Below are positions 51,581 through 60,417 of a DNA stretch of 64,000 bases, one piece after another (the first letter of the stretch is position 1; every line of letters starts with the position of its first letter). A program made the translations under genes and the position numbers. The notes under the pieces are model-generated. The model saw only the letters and a program-made list of their open reading frames with translations. It was not told where the DNA came from and did not search any database. The stretch covers positions 434,001 through 498,000 of the forward strand of contig NZ_QYZP01000002.1 in assembly GCF_003595215.1 (NCBI RefSeq), in the 5' to 3' direction. The DNA is from Nesterenkonia natronophila. GTDB lineage: Bacteria > Actinomycetota > Actinomycetes > Actinomycetales > Micrococcaceae.

Positions 51581-54500
51581 CCTCGACCGAGCGACGCCCC
51601 CAACATTCGCGACGATTGCCTCCGCAGCAAGGCGAGGTGATTGATCGGAATCGGGTCCTGGAGTTCTCCTGGAACGGCCGGCGGCGTTCAGGTTATGAAG
51701 GAGACACCATCATCTCCGCACTCGCCGCGGCGGGAGAGGATGTGTTCTCCCGGAGTTTCAAATACCATCGGCCGCGCGGGGTGCTGACCGCGACAATGCA
51801 TGATCCAGGTTGCATGCTGCAGGTCGATGACGAGCCTAATGTGCGAGCCGCTCACCGACTGCTCAGGGCAGGCATGCGCGTCTCGTCCCAGAACACCTGG
51901 CCCTCACTTCACCTTGATCTCAAAGCGGCTACCCAGTTAGGCGGCCGCTTTCTGGCACCGGGCTTCTACTACAAGACATTCATGTGGCCACGCGTCCTGT
52001 GGCCGGTGTACGAGCGTGTGCTGCGCCAATTTGTTCATGCCGGAAGAGTTGAACCACAGACCCGCGGCGAAGTCTACGAGAAGCGCAATGCCCACACCGA
52101 TGTGCTTGTCGTCGGGGGAGGCCCGGCGGGTATGGCCGCCGCACTGTCGGCAGTACAAACCGGGGCCCGAGTGATGCTTGTGGAGGAGGAGCATCAGCTG
52201 GGCGGACACCTGCGCTGGGCTGACCCAGCCGCGGCGGCGGACCTTGCACGGCAGGTCCTGGAGGCCGATGGGATCGAGGTGCTGACCAATGCCACTGTAG
52301 CGGCTCGCTATGACGGGAATTGGTGCGCGGTGGTGCAGCGCGACCCTGAGCCGGGAATGCCCGAACGGATCCTTAAGACGCGCACACAAAGCCTGGTTGT
52401 GGCTCCGGGACTGATCGAACGCCCCTATGTCTTCGCTGGAAACGATCTTCCCGGAGTCATGCTCTCCAGCGCAGCGCGGAGGCTCATCGGTCTGCACGCG
52501 GTGGCTCCGGGAGAGCGCGCAGTGGTGCTCACCGCCAATCCGGAGGGCGATGCGGCTGTCGAAGATCTCAGGCGCGCCGGGATCGAGGTAGCCCAAGTCG
52601 TCGATGCTCGCACCGGAGGCGACGTGTTGCGGGCGCGCGGTCGTAAGAGGCTGCAGGCGGTCGAGCTGGCGGACGGCACGACGGTGGAGGCGGACCTCCT
52701 GGTCACCGCAACCGGTTGGACCGCGCCGACGTCGTTGCTGAACATGTCCGGGGTGGTGCCTAATTATGTGCCCCAGGCCGCCCGCTTTCTGCCCGGCGCG
52801 CAGCCAGGTGCAGGAATCTATGGCACCGGAGGTCTGGTTGGCGACGGTGAACTCAACCAGCTTCAAAATCATGGAGCTGCCGTGGGGTCCCACGCAGCAC
52901 AGTATGCACTGCAGCAACGCCACGCCATCGCCGCGACGGTCCCAACCAGTCTCCCCGCAGGCGGCCACCCAAATGCCGGGACTGCACCCCCAATGAGTTC
53001 CTTGCCGATTCCGCAGCATCCGGAGCTGTTCCGCTCCTCCACACACGGCATCGTGGACTTCTCCGAGGACGTCTCATCCCGGGACCTGCAGTCGGCGGTC
53101 CGCGAGGGGTATGACTCAGCCGAGCTGGCTAAGCGCTACACCACCGTGACCATGGGGCCCTCCCAGGGGAAGTTGGAGCTGGTCAATGCGCTGGCCGTCA
53201 TCGCTGAGGCCAACGGGAAGACCATTGCGGAAACTGGTGCCACCACATGGCGGCCGATGTACACTTCCGTGACTCTGGGAGCCCTTGCTGGACGGAACTA
53301 TGATCCGGTGCGCTACTCGGAGCTGCAGCCGTGGCACGAGTCCCATGGGGCTGTGCCGCTTGTCGCCGGACAATGGATCCGGCCTGAGCGCTATGGGGAT
53401 CCGCTGGTTGAAGTGAATTCGGTGAGGCAGGGCGTGGGCATCATCGACGTGACCCCAATCGGCAAGCTAGACCTGCGCGGCCCGGATGTGCCCAAGCTGC
53501 TCAACCAGCTCTACGTCAACAAGTGGTCGCGGTTGGCCGTCGGTCGTGTGCGTTACGGAGTCATGTGCGCCGAGGACGGGGTGGTGTTCGACGACGGCGT
53601 CACCGCCCGGCTGGACGAGGAACACTATGTGATGAGCACAACCTCATCGGGGGCCGGGGCAGTATGGGAATGGGTGGAGGAGTGGCTGCAAACCATGCAC
53701 CCGGACTGGCAGGTCCATGTCACCCCGCTCACTACTGCGTATACCAGCATTAATGTGGCGGGTCCCCACTCGCGGAGGCTGTTGTCACGTCTCACCGCAG
53801 GGGTGGATCTCTCCGCCGAGGCATTCGGGTACATGCAGGTGCGCACCGGTCGTGTGGCAGGGGTGGACGATTCCATTCTCTGGCGGATCGGGTTCACCGG
53901 CGAACTCTCCTATGAGATCCACGTACCAGCTTCCTACGGTTTGCACGTCTGGGAAGCGCTGCTGCACGCAGGGGAGGATCTTGGGGTCAGGCCGTTCGGA
54001 GTTGAGGCTCAGCGCGTGCTGCGTCTGGAGAAGGGACACCTCATCATCGGCCAGGACACCGACGGGCTGACCAAGGCTTACAGCGCTGGACTGGATTGGG
54101 CGGTCAAGCTGGACAAGGACGACTTCGCAGGAAAACCTGAACTGGTCTGGCAGCGGGAGCAGGGGGCAGGGCCCCAGCTGGTGGCGATCCAGCCGGTGGA
54201 TCCGAGAACCGTCCCGGAGGAAGCCGCTCAGATTATTCTTCCCACCGGAAGGATTGGTGGACGCATCACCTCTAGTCGGCATTCGCCGACCCTGGGCCGA
54301 TCCATTTGTCTGGGCCAGGTGGAGCGCGCGTTGAGCGACCCCGGCACTGTGCTGAAAATTCGCCTGACCGACGGTAGGACCGTCGAAGGCACCGTGATGC
54401 CTCAGCTGGCGCATGTTGACCCCGAAGGGAATCGGTTGAACAATGACACGCTTCCTGAGGAGACGGTGGAGTACGCCGCCCCAGTGGCACGAGGGCCTGT

Positions 54501-55110
54501 TGTGGTGCAGGGGCAGCGGACCAGTATCGATGACTGGCAGGTCTCAGCGAGCCAAAGCTCGGCGCCGCTGACCCTCGCAGACGTCTCCCCCTTGGCGAAG
54601 ATCAGCGTACGGGCGGCCCCCGACGGCCCCATCGCAGAGAGTATGCCTACGGGGTTCGGTCGGGTGTCTCCTTCAGGTGACGGGAGGCTGGTGGTGGGAT
54701 CTGGCCCGGGGGAGTGGATGGTTCTGGCCGAACCCGGGGAGCGGGCCGCAGTGTTGGACGAACTGAGGGAAGTTACGCAGACGGCCGAGGAACACGCTTC
54801 TGTGGTGGACCTGACTCACGGGCGGGCACTGTTCCAGTTAATGGGAGAATCCGCGCCCGACCTGCTGGCCGCTGTGTGCGCCATCGATCTCTCCGACGAC
54901 ATGGTGTCTGATGGGGCGGCCCTCCGTACCAGTATGGCCGGGGTGGTTACGGACCTGATCCGGTACGACCGCGGCGGCATCCGTCGGTACCTCCTTCACT
55001 GCGAGCGCTCGTCCGGTCGGTATCTGCACTCCACGCTGCTGGACGCCGGACGCAGCAGTGGGGTCACCGAGAGCGGATACCCGGTCTCCGGTCCCGTGCT
55101 GAATTCCTAA
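51577..55110 (+). CDS. mgdCD: N-methylglutamate dehydrogenase alpha-gamma fusion (sarcosine oxidase SoxA+SoxG-like)
   Basis: A 1177-residue fusion. Residues 20-110 are the Fer2-like N-terminal domain of SoxA (LEFSWNGRRRSGYEGDTIIS); residues 170-450 are the NAD(P)/FAD-type Rossmann domain (DVLVVGGGPAGMAAALSAVQ); residues 550-960 form the GcvT-like folate/aminomethyl domain (GVGIIDVTPIGKLDLRGPDV, RIGFTGELSYEIHVPASY). After a junction near 950-1000 the last 175 residues (SPLAKISVRAAP, GEWMVLAEPGERAAVLDEL, VVDLTHGRALFQLMG) are SoxG/gamma-like. In known dehydrogenases alpha (mgdC) and gamma (mgdD) are separate proteins. No second gamma gene is present, supporting fusion. Confidence 0.87.
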   Translation: MTSTERRPQHSRRLPPQQGEVIDRNRVLEFSWNGRRRSGYEGDTIISALAAAGEDVFSRSFKYHRPRGVLTATMHDPGCMLQVDDEPNVRAAHRLLRAGMRVSSQNTWPSLHLDLKAATQLGGRFLAPGFYYKTFMWPRVLWPVYERVLRQFVHAGRVEPQTRGEVYEKRNAHTDVLVVGGGPAGMAAALSAVQTGARVMLVEEEHQLGGHLRWADPAAAADLARQVLEADGIEVLTNATVAARYDGNWCAVVQRDPEPGMPERILKTRTQSLVVAPGLIERPYVFAGNDLPGVMLSSAARRLIGLHAVAPGERAVVLTANPEGDAAVEDLRRAGIEVAQVVDARTGGDVLRARGRKRLQAVELADGTTVEADLLVTATGWTAPTSLLNMSGVVPNYVPQAARFLPGAQPGAGIYGTGGLVGDGELNQLQNHGAAVGSHAAQYALQQRHAIAATVPTSLPAGGHPNAGTAPPMSSLPIPQHPELFRSSTHGIVDFSEDVSSRDLQSAVREGYDSAELAKRYTTVTMGPSQGKLELVNALAVIAEANGKTIAETGATTWRPMYTSVTLGALAGRNYDPVRYSELQPWHESHGAVPLVAGQWIRPERYGDPLVEVNSVRQGVGIIDVTPIGKLDLRGPDVPKLLNQLYVNKWSRLAVGRVRYGVMCAEDGVVFDDGVTARLDEEHYVMSTTSSGAGAVWEWVEEWLQTMHPDWQVHVTPLTTAYTSINVAGPHSRRLLSRLTAGVDLSAEAFGYMQVRTGRVAGVDDSILWRIGFTGELSYEIHVPASYGLHVWEALLHAGEDLGVRPFGVEAQRVLRLEKGHLIIGQDTDGLTKAYSAGLDWAVKLDKDDFAGKPELVWQREQGAGPQLVAIQPVDPRTVPEEAAQIILPTGRIGGRITSSRHSPTLGRSICLGQVERALSDPGTVLKIRLTDGRTVEGTVMPQLAHVDPEGNRLNNDTLPEETVEYAAPVARGPVVVQGQRTSIDDWQVSASQSSAPLTLADVSPLAKISVRAAPDGPIAESMPTGFGRVSPSGDGRLVVGSGPGEWMVLAEPGERAAVLDELREVTQTAEEHASVVDLTHGRALFQLMGESAPDLLAAVCAIDLSDDMVSDGAALRTSMAGVVTDLIRYDRGGIRRYLLHCERSSGRYLHSTLLDAGRSSGVTESGYPVSGPVLNS

Positions 55111-55282
55111 CGCAGTCCGTTGATGCCCTGGTGACTTGTGCTGTCCTGCTGCCACAGGTCACAGTGCTGTACACGGCCCGCCAGTGCGGTAGGGTAGTAA
55201 GTCGCTGTGCTGCAGTCCGCGGTGGCCAGCGCCGGGTAAGACCGGATCCTTGAACGCGGCACAACAAACAAGGAGCTTTTCC
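55111..55282. other. Gap between the methylamine cluster and rpsO
   Basis: About 170 bases. No clear terminator hairpin was found after the fused dehydrogenase gene, so some readthrough into rpsO is possible. TAGGGTAGTAAG near 55190-55201 may contain an rpsO -10 element; no convincing -35 was seen. The rpsO ribosome-binding site is AAGGAG at 55270-55275. Confidence 0.35.
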
Positions 55283-55549
55283 ATGGCTTTGGATCCCGCT
55301 GTCAAACAGCAGATCATCGAGGAGTACGCCACTCACGAGGGCGATACCGGTTCACCAGAGGTTCAGGTTGCAGTTCTGACCCGTCGGATCTCCGACCTCA
55401 CCGAACACCTCAAGGAGCACAAGCAGGATCACCACACCCGCCGCGGTCTGATGATTCTGGTCGGGCGTCGTCGTCGTCTGCTGAAGTACCTCGAGCGCAA
55501 GGACATCACGCGTTTCCGTGACCTGAAGAAGCGTCTCAGGATCCGCTGA
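55283..55549 (+). CDS. rpsO: 30S ribosomal protein S15
   Basis: The 88-residue protein, at 89 codons the normal size, starts [20 protein letters not shown] and has [40 protein letters not shown], all S15 signatures. It binds 16S rRNA early in 30S assembly. The upstream part of the open frame is not protein-like, and the ATG at 55283 has AAGGAG. It pairs with pnp, as in most bacteria. Confidence 0.98.
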   Translation: MALDPAVKQQIIEEYATHEGDTGSPEVQVAVLTRRISDLTEHLKEHKQDHHTRRGLMILVGRRRRLLKYLERKDITRFRDLKKRLRIR

Positions 55550-55580
55550 TATTCGGTCAAGCACCGACACCAAGCACAGT

Positions 55581-55610
55581 GATGGGCGGCTCCTTCTGGG
55601 GCCGTCCATC
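55581..55610 (+). terminator. rpsO terminator or RNase III-type hairpin
   Basis: GATGGGCGGCTCC (55581-55593) pairs with GGGGCCGTCCATC (55598-55610) over 13 positions with two wobble pairs and a 4-base loop, TTCT. It follows the rpsO stop by 31 bases. It resembles the rpsO-pnp intercistronic structures that serve as terminator and processing site in other bacteria. Confidence 0.6.
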
Positions 55611-55740
55611 GTTGTATGAGACACTGTGGGAAGCCGATACAGCTGACGAACCGACGACGACGCATGGTCCGGTCTTCGGTAGTGGCTTACGGGAGTGCGT
55701 GAGTGCACCCGCACCCGTGGGCTTCGATCGATGACCGCCT

Positions 55741-55817
55741 TGCTCAGGTTCGGCTCGTATTGCCCTGAGCATCTCAGTGCGCTGTGTTGGCTCACTCACA
55801 CGGGAGTCTTACTCCCG
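55741..55817 (+). promoter_or_regulatory. pnp leader hairpins
   Basis: TGCTCAG (55741-55747) pairs with CTGAGCA (55765-55771), and CGGGAGT-CTT-ACTCCCG (55801-55817) is a perfect 7-bp stem with a triloop. Both are upstream of the pnp start. PNPase in other bacteria represses its own leader, so these could be the structural target, although that is inference. Confidence 0.45.
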
Positions 55818-55871
55818 CGCCAACAGCAGGGAGCAATTCCCTCACCGCAATATGAAAGGAAACCCCACCCT

Positions 55872-58130
55872 ATGCAGGGACCTGAGGTTCATACTGCCGA
55901 AGCCGTGATCGACAACGGCAAGTACGGCAAATCTACTATCCAATTCGAGACCGGACGGTTGGCCAAGCAGGCCGCCGGCTCGGCGTTGGTCACCCTCGAC
56001 GAAGAGACCACACTCCTCTCCGCCACCACAGTCGGAAAGTCCCCTCGTGAGGGCTTCGACTTCTTCCCCCTGACGGTCGACGTCGAGGAGCGCATGTACG
56101 CTGCCGGTCGGATCCCCGGTAGCTTCTTCCGCCGGGAAGGACGGCCCTCGACTGACGCGATCCTGGCCTGCCGGCTGATCGACCGACCGTTGCGCCCGGC
56201 CTTCACCAAGGGCATCCGCAACGAGGTGCAGGTCGTTGAGACGGTGCTGTCGATTAATCCTGATGATCTCTACGATGTGGTCGCCATCAACGCCGCGTCC
56301 ATGTCCACGCAGCTCTCCGGACTTCCTTTCTCCGGCCCCATCGGCGGTGTCCGCGTGGCATTGATCGATGATGGCGCCGGCGCCCAGTGGGTGGCCTTCC
56401 CCAAGCACTCCCAGTTGGAGACCGCGGTCTTCGACATGGTGGTGGCCGGCCGCGTTGTCGGCGACGACATCGCCGTGATGATGGTCGAGGCTGAGGCCAC
56501 CGATGACTCCTGGAAGCTGATCAAGGATCAGGGTCGCACCGCTCCTACGGAGGAGATCGTGGCCGAGGGTCTCGAGGCGGCAAAGCCGTTCATCAAGGTT
56601 CTCTGCGAGGCGCAGGCTGATTTGGCCTCCCGCGCCGGCAAGCAGCCGGTCGAGGTGCCGATCTTTGAGGACTACCAGGACGATGTCTTCCAGGTGGTCA
56701 AGTCCGCGGCTGAGGAGAAGCTCGCCAGTATCTATCAGATAGGCGATAAGCAGCAGCGCGAAATCGCCGACGGCGAGCTCAAGACGGAACTGGTTGAGCA
56801 GCTGGCCGGTGAAGGCAAGGAGTTCGAAGGACGCGCCGGAGAGGTCGGCAAGGCGCTGTCCTCTGTGACTAAGCAGGTCATCCGCCAGCGCATCCTGCGC
56901 GACCAGGTGCGCATCGACGGCCGCGGTTTGGCGGATATCCGCCAGCTCACCGCCGAGGTAGAGGTGCTCCCACGTGTTCACGGTTCGGCGATCTTCGAGC
57001 GCGGTGAGACCCAAATCATGGGTGTCACCACGTTGAACATGCTGAAGTTGGAGCAGAGCATCGACAGTCTCTCCCCAGAGACTAAGAAGCGCTACATGCA
57101 CAATTACAACTTCCCTCCGTACTCCGTGGGGGAGACCGGCCGCGTGGGCTCACCCAAGCGCCGGGAGATCGGACACGGTGCTCTCGCAGAGCGCGCTATG
57201 GTCCCGGTACTGCCCTCACGGGAGGAGTTCCCCTATGCAATCCGGCAGGTGTCGGAAGCGCTGGGCTCCAACGGCTCCACCTCCATGGGTTCGGTTTGTG
57301 CCTCTACGCTGAGCCTGCTCAACGCCGGTGTGCCGCTGCGCGCACCAGTGGCGGGCATCGCTATGGGCCTGGTCTCGGATCAGGTCGACGGGGAAACTCG
57401 TTACGCCGCCCTGACGGACATCCTCGGTGCAGAAGACGCATTCGGCGATATGGACTTCAAAGTCGCGGGCACCTCCGAGTTCATCACCGCCATCCAGTTG
57501 GACACTAAGCTCGACGGCATTCCGGCCAGCGTGCTCACTGCCGCTTTGAAGCAGGCCCGCGAGGCTCGTCTGCACATCCTGGGAGTGATCGACGCAGCGA
57601 TCGACGCCCCTGATGAGATGAGCCAGTTTGCGCCCCGCATCATCAGCGTCAGCGTGCCAGTGGACAAGATCGGTGAGGTCATCGGCCCGAAGGGCAAGAT
57701 GATCAACCAGATTCAGGAGGACACCGGCGCGGACATCTCTATCGAGGATGACGGCACCGTGCTCATTGGCGCCACCACTGGTGAGGCCGCTGATGCCGCC
57801 CGCGCGGCCATCAACGCCATCGCCAACCCGACGGTTCCCGAGGTCGGCGAGCGCTACCTGGGCACAGTGGTGAAGCTGACCACCTTCGGTGCGTTCATCA
57901 GCCTCACCCCGGGTAAGGACGGTCTGCTGCACATCTCAGAGTTGCGCAAGCTCAACGAGGGCAAGCGTGTCAATGATGTCGAGGACGTTCTCGGTGTGGG
58001 TCAGAAGATCCAGGTGGAGCTGTCCAAGGTCGACGATCGCGGCAAGCTAAGCCTCATCCCGGTGGTCGATGAGACAGACTCCGGCGATGATAAGCAGAGC
58101 GTCAACCAGGTGGTTACTGAAGACGCCTAA
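55872..58130 (+). CDS. pnp: Polyribonucleotide nucleotidyltransferase
   Basis: A 3'-5' phosphorolytic exoribonuclease. The 752-residue protein has two RNase PH domains (about 15-230 and 330-555), an alpha linker, a KH domain ([20 protein letters not shown]) and an S1 domain ([20 protein letters not shown]), followed by an acidic tail. The start at 55872 gives the family N-terminus [16 protein letters not shown] strong hairpin follows the stop by about 35 bases. Confidence 0.98.
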   Translation: MQGPEVHTAEAVIDNGKYGKSTIQFETGRLAKQAAGSALVTLDEETTLLSATTVGKSPREGFDFFPLTVDVEERMYAAGRIPGSFFRREGRPSTDAILACRLIDRPLRPAFTKGIRNEVQVVETVLSINPDDLYDVVAINAASMSTQLSGLPFSGPIGGVRVALIDDGAGAQWVAFPKHSQLETAVFDMVVAGRVVGDDIAVMMVEAEATDDSWKLIKDQGRTAPTEEIVAEGLEAAKPFIKVLCEAQADLASRAGKQPVEVPIFEDYQDDVFQVVKSAAEEKLASIYQIGDKQQREIADGELKTELVEQLAGEGKEFEGRAGEVGKALSSVTKQVIRQRILRDQVRIDGRGLADIRQLTAEVEVLPRVHGSAIFERGETQIMGVTTLNMLKLEQSIDSLSPETKKRYMHNYNFPPYSVGETGRVGSPKRREIGHGALAERAMVPVLPSREEFPYAIRQVSEALGSNGSTSMGSVCASTLSLLNAGVPLRAPVAGIAMGLVSDQVDGETRYAALTDILGAEDAFGDMDFKVAGTSEFITAIQLDTKLDGIPASVLTAALKQAREARLHILGVIDAAIDAPDEMSQFAPRIISVSVPVDKIGEVIGPKGKMINQIQEDTGADISIEDDGTVLIGATTGEAADAARAAINAIANPTVPEVGERYLGTVVKLTTFGAFISLTPGKDGLLHISELRKLNEGKRVNDVEDVLGVGQKIQVELSKVDDRGKLSLIPVVDETDSGDDKQSVNQVVTEDA

Positions 58131-58164
58131 GCGCACTTCAGTCAGCTGATCTGACTGGCTTCAA

Positions 58165-58216
58165 GCAGAAGGGCCGGCAGCGCCCCCAAGACGGGGGAGG
58201 CTGCCGGCCCTTCTGC
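58165..58216 (+). terminator. Strong terminator after pnp
   Basis: GCAGAAGGGCCGGCAGC (58165-58181) and GCTGCCGGCCCTTCTGC (58200-58216) are perfect 17-bp reverse complements; inner CCCCC (58183-58187) pairs with GGGGG (58193-58197). This closes the pnp transcript and isolates the following sulfur operon. Confidence 0.85.
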
Positions 58217-58234
58217 GTCTGACCCTTCACTTGT

Positions 58235-58250
58235 ATACCCTAGGGGGTAT
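58235..58250. promoter_or_regulatory. CsoR/CstR-type operator 1
   Basis: ATACCCTAGGGGGTAT is a near-palindrome of the ATACCC-N4-GGGTAT class recognised by CsoR-family repressors. It lies 67 bases before the CstB-like gene; the family repressor is encoded at the end of the same operon. Confidence 0.75.
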
Positions 58251-58267
58251 ATGAGAGACTGCTAGAC

Positions 58268-58283
58268 ATACCCCAAGGGGTAT
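58268..58283. promoter_or_regulatory. CsoR/CstR-type operator 2
   Basis: ATACCCCAAGGGGTAT is palindromic except at its central two bases. Together with operator 1 the centres are 33 bases apart (three helical turns), so two repressor tetramers could sit on the same face of the DNA. The arrangement of two such sites is like the cst operon of staphylococci. Confidence 0.8.
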
Positions 58284-58316
58284 CACGAGCATTCTATAGA
58301 TGGAAGGGATTTTCAC

Positions 58317-59708
58317 ATGCTTTTGGAGCGGATCTACGACGAAGACTTAGCCCAGGCCAGTTACTTCATTGGTTGCCAAGCCACCGGCGAGGCCATCGTC
58401 ATCGACGGACGCCGAGATGTTCAGGAGTACTTCGACTTGGCCAGCCGGCACGGTATGCGAATCACCGCAGTGGCTGAGACGCATATCCATGCCGACTACC
58501 TGTCTGGCAGTCGCGAGATTGCAGCAGCCACTGGCGCTCCTCTCTATGTATCAGGTGAAGGCGGGACAGACTGGCAGTATGGTTTCGAGGCCAACCGCCT
58601 GCACCATGGCGACGTGATCTCCCTGGGCAATATCCGCATTGAGGCACGCCACACCCCCGGACACACGCCCGAGCACCTCATCTTCTTGGTCACCGACGGT
58701 GCCTTCAGCAACGATCCCGGTTACATGATCTCCGGCGATTTCATCTTTGCCGGCGACCTGGGTCGGCCCGATCTGCTTGACGAGGCCGCAGGCGGCCAGG
58801 ACACCCGGTTCGAAGGTGCCAAGCAAATCTTCAAGAGTCTGAAGAATGAGTTCCTCACGCTGCCCGACCACGTGCTGGTCCTGCCCGGTCATGGCGCAGG
58901 CAGCGCCTGCGGCAAGGCCCTGGGCGCGTTGCCTGCCACCACAGTGGGTTACGAGCGTTACAACGCCTGGTGGTCCCAGCACCTGGAGCGCGACGACGAG
59001 CAGGGCTTCACCGATGAGATGTTGGATGCTCAGCCCGATGCACACGCCTACTTCGGACGAATTAAGCGGGAAAATCGTGACGGTCCTCGCGTGCTGGGAA
59101 ATCTCCAGCCACTCACCGAGCTGAGCACAGACCAAGCTCGGCAGGCGATCGAAGAGGGCCGTGCAATATTCGTCGACACCAGGCCGCACACGGAGGTCCA
59201 CCAGGGCACCGTGGTCGGTGCCCTGAATATTCCCGCTGACGGCAAGCCCGCCAGCTTCGGCGCCTGGGCCTACGACCCAGAGCGTGAGAACCGCCCGATG
59301 ATCGTGCTGGCTGAGGACGCTGAGGACGCCGAATGGCAGCGAGCACACCTGATGCGCGTCGGCATCGATGCGGTGTCCAGTTTCGTCACCAGCATCAAGG
59401 GTCTTCCGCAGACCAAGCCAGCCACTATCAGCCCCGCTGAACTGGAGAACTTCGATCCAGCCCTGCTGCTCGATGTGCGCAACAAGTCAGAGCACGCAGA
59501 GGATCACATCCGCGGTTCCAAACAGCTCAGTGCCGGGCGAGTGCTGTGGAACCTCGAGGAGCTTCCCGAAACCGGTCCCATCGTCACCTACTGCCAGTCC
59601 GGTCGACGGAATTCTGTGGCAGCCAGTGCACTGCGTCGCGAAGGTTACGACGTCCGCGAACTCGAGGGCAGCTTTGCAGGCTGGTCGGAGTACGCACAGA
59701 ACCGCTGA
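58317..59708 (+). CDS. cstB: CstB-like persulfide dioxygenase-sulfurtransferase
   Basis: Oxidises low-molecular-weight persulfides, giving thiosulfate from sulfite and persulfide. The 463-residue protein has an N-terminal metallo-beta-lactamase domain with THIHADYLSG and HTPGHTPEH, and the region GHGAGSACGKAL carrying Cys198. A pseudo-rhodanese domain follows (about 270-370) that lacks the active Cys (VLAEDAEDAEW). A C-terminal rhodanese with Cys426 in YCQSGRRNS ends the chain. This PDO-pseudo-Rhd-TST order is that of CstB. Two CsoR-type operators are upstream and a CstR-like gene ends the operon. Confidence 0.88.
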   Translation: MLLERIYDEDLAQASYFIGCQATGEAIVIDGRRDVQEYFDLASRHGMRITAVAETHIHADYLSGSREIAAATGAPLYVSGEGGTDWQYGFEANRLHHGDVISLGNIRIEARHTPGHTPEHLIFLVTDGAFSNDPGYMISGDFIFAGDLGRPDLLDEAAGGQDTRFEGAKQIFKSLKNEFLTLPDHVLVLPGHGAGSACGKALGALPATTVGYERYNAWWSQHLERDDEQGFTDEMLDAQPDAHAYFGRIKRENRDGPRVLGNLQPLTELSTDQARQAIEEGRAIFVDTRPHTEVHQGTVVGALNIPADGKPASFGAWAYDPERENRPMIVLAEDAEDAEWQRAHLMRVGIDAVSSFVTSIKGLPQTKPATISPAELENFDPALLLDVRNKSEHAEDHIRGSKQLSAGRVLWNLEELPETGPIVTYCQSGRRNSVAASALRREGYDVRELEGSFAGWSEYAQNR

Positions 59709-59784
59709 GCTGGTTCGCCTTCGTGGGCAGGCCCAGGTCTGCTCACTGTGAGACATACACACCTGTGAAAGGAAACTAAAATAT

Positions 59785-60417
59785 ATGACCACCGCCACCG
59801 CTGAGACAGCCCCGAAGAACACAGTTGTGCCGATCAGTCCGACTGAGCTCGCCGAGCGTCTAGACACTCGTCAGGCTCCGCTGCTGCTGGACGTGCGCAC
59901 TCCCGCAGAGTACGAATCACTGCGAGTGCCTGGCTCCCACAACGTTCCACTGGACCTGCTGCAGAAGAACTGCGAAAGGATTGCTGGGCAGTACGAGGGA
60001 GAAGTGGTGCTCATCTGCCAGACTGGGAATCGCGCCAAACAGGCCAAGGAGCATCTGCGTTCCGCCGGCCTGGACTCCGCGAGAGTCCTTGAAGGCGGCG
60101 TCACTGCTCTGGAGTCTGAGCATAAGCATCACACACGGCGAGGCCAGAACCGCTGGGCCATGGACCGGCAGGTCCGCATGGTGGCTGGCAGCCTGGTGCT
60201 CACCGGATTCTTGGGCAGCAAGCTCATCTCACCGAAGATTGGTTACCTCGCTGGAGCGGTGGGGGCGGGTCTGACGTTTTCAGCTCTCACCGACTCCTGC
60301 GCCATGGCATCAGCCCTGCAGAAGATGCCGTGGAACCAAGTTGACGCCGATCCCAGTCTGGAAAAGTTCTTGGCGGAGATTCCCTCTGCAGTTCAGGTGA
60401 AGGCTCCAAGGCGGTGA
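59785..60417 (+). CDS. Rhodanese with C-terminal membrane domain (YgaP-like)
   Basis: A 210-residue sulfurtransferase. The N-terminal rhodanese domain (about 15-115) has LLLDVRTPAEYESLRVPGSH and the active Cys in VLICQTGNRAKQ. The C-terminal part has two hydrophobic segments of the DUF2892 type (VRMVAGSLVLTGFLGSKLI, YLAGAVGAGLTFSALTDSCA). This architecture is as in E. coli YgaP. In cst-type operons such a protein (like CstA/TusA-linked rhodaneses) carries persulfide sulfur. The next gene's GTG overlaps its stop (GTGA). Confidence 0.87.
   Translation: MTTATAETAPKNTVVPISPTELAERLDTRQAPLLLDVRTPAEYESLRVPGSHNVPLDLLQKNCERIAGQYEGEVVLICQTGNRAKQAKEHLRSAGLDSARVLEGGVTALESEHKHHTRRGQNRWAMDRQVRMVAGSLVLTGFLGSKLISPKIGYLAGAVGAGLTFSALTDSCAMASALQKMPWNQVDADPSLEKFLAEIPSAVQVKAPRR

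Larger units (their letters stand above)
55550..55871. other. Structured region between rpsO and pnp
   Basis: About 320 bases with three hairpins and no credible gene. The last part before pnp has the ribosome-binding site (AAAGGAAACC). The hairpins at 55581-55610, 55741-55771 and 55801-55817 are listed separately. Confidence 0.6.

Noticed and set aside
49936..55110. Heterotetrameric sarcosine oxidase operon for sarcosine catabolism
   Set aside because: The subunits are sarcosine-oxidase-like, but no glyA, gcv, folD, purU or glycine-betaine genes are present, and the divergent arm is gmaS plus the three mgs genes, the set known for the N-methylglutamate pathway. It remains the main rival explanation.
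55842..57101. Long minus-strand reading frame opposite pnp
   Set aside because: It is a GC-rich antisense shadow of pnp with no recognisable domain. The same applies to long antisense frames opposite tsf (17801-18562), pyrH (18756-19691), infB (37598-39133), ispG (28590-29321) and the fused dehydrogenase gene (51937-53046).
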